A stretch of DNA of 29,598 nt from a virus. Both the position numbers and the translations under genes were made by a program. This document shows, one piece after another, positions 28,988 through 29,598 of the stretch; positions within the stretch are counted from its first letter, which is position 1, and every line of letters begins with the position of its first letter. The stretch covers positions 1 through 29,598 of the IMG/VR virus record IMGVR_UViG_3300031525_000027; one strand, given 5' to 3'. The notes beneath the pieces are model-generated. The model had not been told where the DNA came from. It did no database searches and worked only from the letters and a program-made list of their open reading frames with translations.

Positions 28988-29598
28988 ATGGCTACCAAAT
29001 CAACTGCAAAGCGCAAACCTGCTCCGACTCCGGTGAAAGCCCCGAAAACCCGCCTCAATAAGACAACCAAAGAATTGCTCCTCACCCACATGGAGCAGCA
29101 ATTCGATTCCCGCATCGACGATACCGAGCTTCGCGCAACATTCGAGCGGCTCCTGCAGGCGACAAACGGAATTCTGCGCGCGAAATATCCCGAGGCTGAC
29201 ATGCCGACGCTCCGCAAATATAACCTTGCTCTGGTCGATACGTGCCTGAGATTCAACCGCAACGAGACAGGGCGGCTATTTTATCTCCGCTTTGGAGGCC
29301 AGACCGACATTGACAAGCGCCTGGCTGATGTTCCTTGCCGGGGCGGTTGTCACAACAATGATGTTTTTCCAGTCGATGCCGATTTTGAGAAGCTGGCGGA
29401 CACGTGGGAAAAAATGGTTGAGGCGCGCGCCAAACGGGTGTCGGACAAGCGCGCAGAGTACCGCGGCTTCCTCGAAGCCTGCCGCTATTTGGAAGAAGTC
29501 GAGGCGGTCGTTCCTCTCACTGACGAGATGCGCAAACAGATCGGCGCGCAGAGCCGTAGTCTTGCCGTCATTAACCCCGAGATTATCAGTCGCATAAA
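28988..29598 (+). CDS. Hypothetical protein, 3' end beyond window
   Basis: AAAGGA lies about 7 nt upstream of the ATG; 203 residues are visible before the window ends. A Lys/Pro-rich tail (STAKRKPAPTPVKAPKTRL) is followed by helical sequence: KELLLTHMEQQFDSRIDDTE, then TLRKYNLALVDTCLRFNRNE. A CRGGCHNND loop near 119 follows, then further charged helices (ADTWEKMVEARAKRVSDKRA). The basic tail suggests nucleic-acid contact. No family is recognised. Confidence 0.78.
   Translation, partial: MATKSTAKRKPAPTPVKAPKTRLNKTTKELLLTHMEQQFDSRIDDTELRATFERLLQATNGILRAKYPEADMPTLRKYNLALVDTCLRFNRNETGRLFYLRFGGQTDIDKRLADVPCRGGCHNNDVFPVDADFEKLADTWEKMVEARAKRVSDKRAEYRGFLEACRYLEEVEAVVPLTDEMRKQIGAQSRSLAVINPEIISRI

Noticed and set aside
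28765-29262. Minus-strand ORF of 165 aa
   Set aside because: It overlaps the plus-strand gene from 28988, which has a good ribosome-binding site and protein-like composition; the minus frame is Arg/Ser-rich noise.
29292-29597. Plus-strand ORF of 101 aa at the right end
   Set aside because: It lies in another frame of the truncated gene starting at 28988, whose frame is open over the same stretch.
1-29598. tRNA, rRNA, IS element, integrase or attachment site
   Set aside because: I looked for cloverleaf-like segments, transposase or recombinase motifs and long terminal repeats and saw none I could support.

Overview
The whole window reads as part of the genome of a temperate tailed bacteriophage (or an integrated prophage). 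It has an HK97-type packaging and head module, a lambda-like immunity region and two long early operons. Nothing in it looks like a bacterial housekeeping locus. The host is probably a Gram-negative bacterium, and I lean towards an alphaproteobacterium. That rests on GC-rich coding, a SlyB-like 2TM glycine-zipper lipoprotein cargo gene and several small phage families I associate with rhizobial or caulobacterial phages; it is inference. No integrase, tail, lysis or attachment-site genes are visible, so the element continues beyond both ends.

Layout. (1) 1-7475, minus strand: late packaging and head genes in transcription order ParB-like protein, small terminase candidate, large terminase, fibre- or decoration-like protein, portal, MuF, two small genes and the head maturation protease (cut by the window start). 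(2) 7476-8127: a small minus-strand gene, a possible tiny plus-strand hydrophobic peptide and a strong terminator. (3) 8128-8859, plus strand: a Tat-exported protein of unknown function placed against the grain of its neighbours, i.e. a moron. (4) 8874-19067, minus strand: a tightly coupled operon starting with a small Cro-like protein. It carries a GIY-YIG protein with a Cro-like tail, a two-domain DnaN-like clamp, a pentapeptide-repeat protein, a DUF1064 nuclease, HNH proteins and a replication-type protein with an HNH domain inserted; most junctions are ATGA overlaps. (5) 19073-20640: the immunity region. A CI-type S24 repressor is followed, by ATGA overlap, by a lipoprotein gene and a small membrane protein gene. 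The group is flanked by two copies of one operator-promoter cassette pointing away from it. (6) 20668-27539, plus strand: the second early operon, with many small genes, an XRE regulator, an HNH nuclease, a YqaJ exonuclease plus a candidate annealing protein, and an ASCH-like protein. (7) 27644-28783: a multi-pass membrane protein that looks like another inserted cargo gene, then a truncated gene running off the right end.

Working model: in the lysogen, CI binds both operator clusters, silences both early operons and keeps its own operon on, so the lipoprotein and membrane protein should be made by lysogens. After induction the Cro-like protein and both early operons supply replication and recombination functions. 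A candidate late regulator at the end of the leftward operon (8874-9407) may switch on the packaging operon.

The observations I find most worth testing are: a dnaX-type slippery heptamer that would fuse portal to MuF; the duplicated operator-promoter cassette; the GIY-YIG/Cro-like fusion; the clamp lacking domain 1; the HNH-invaded replication protein; and the three cargo loci of unknown function.
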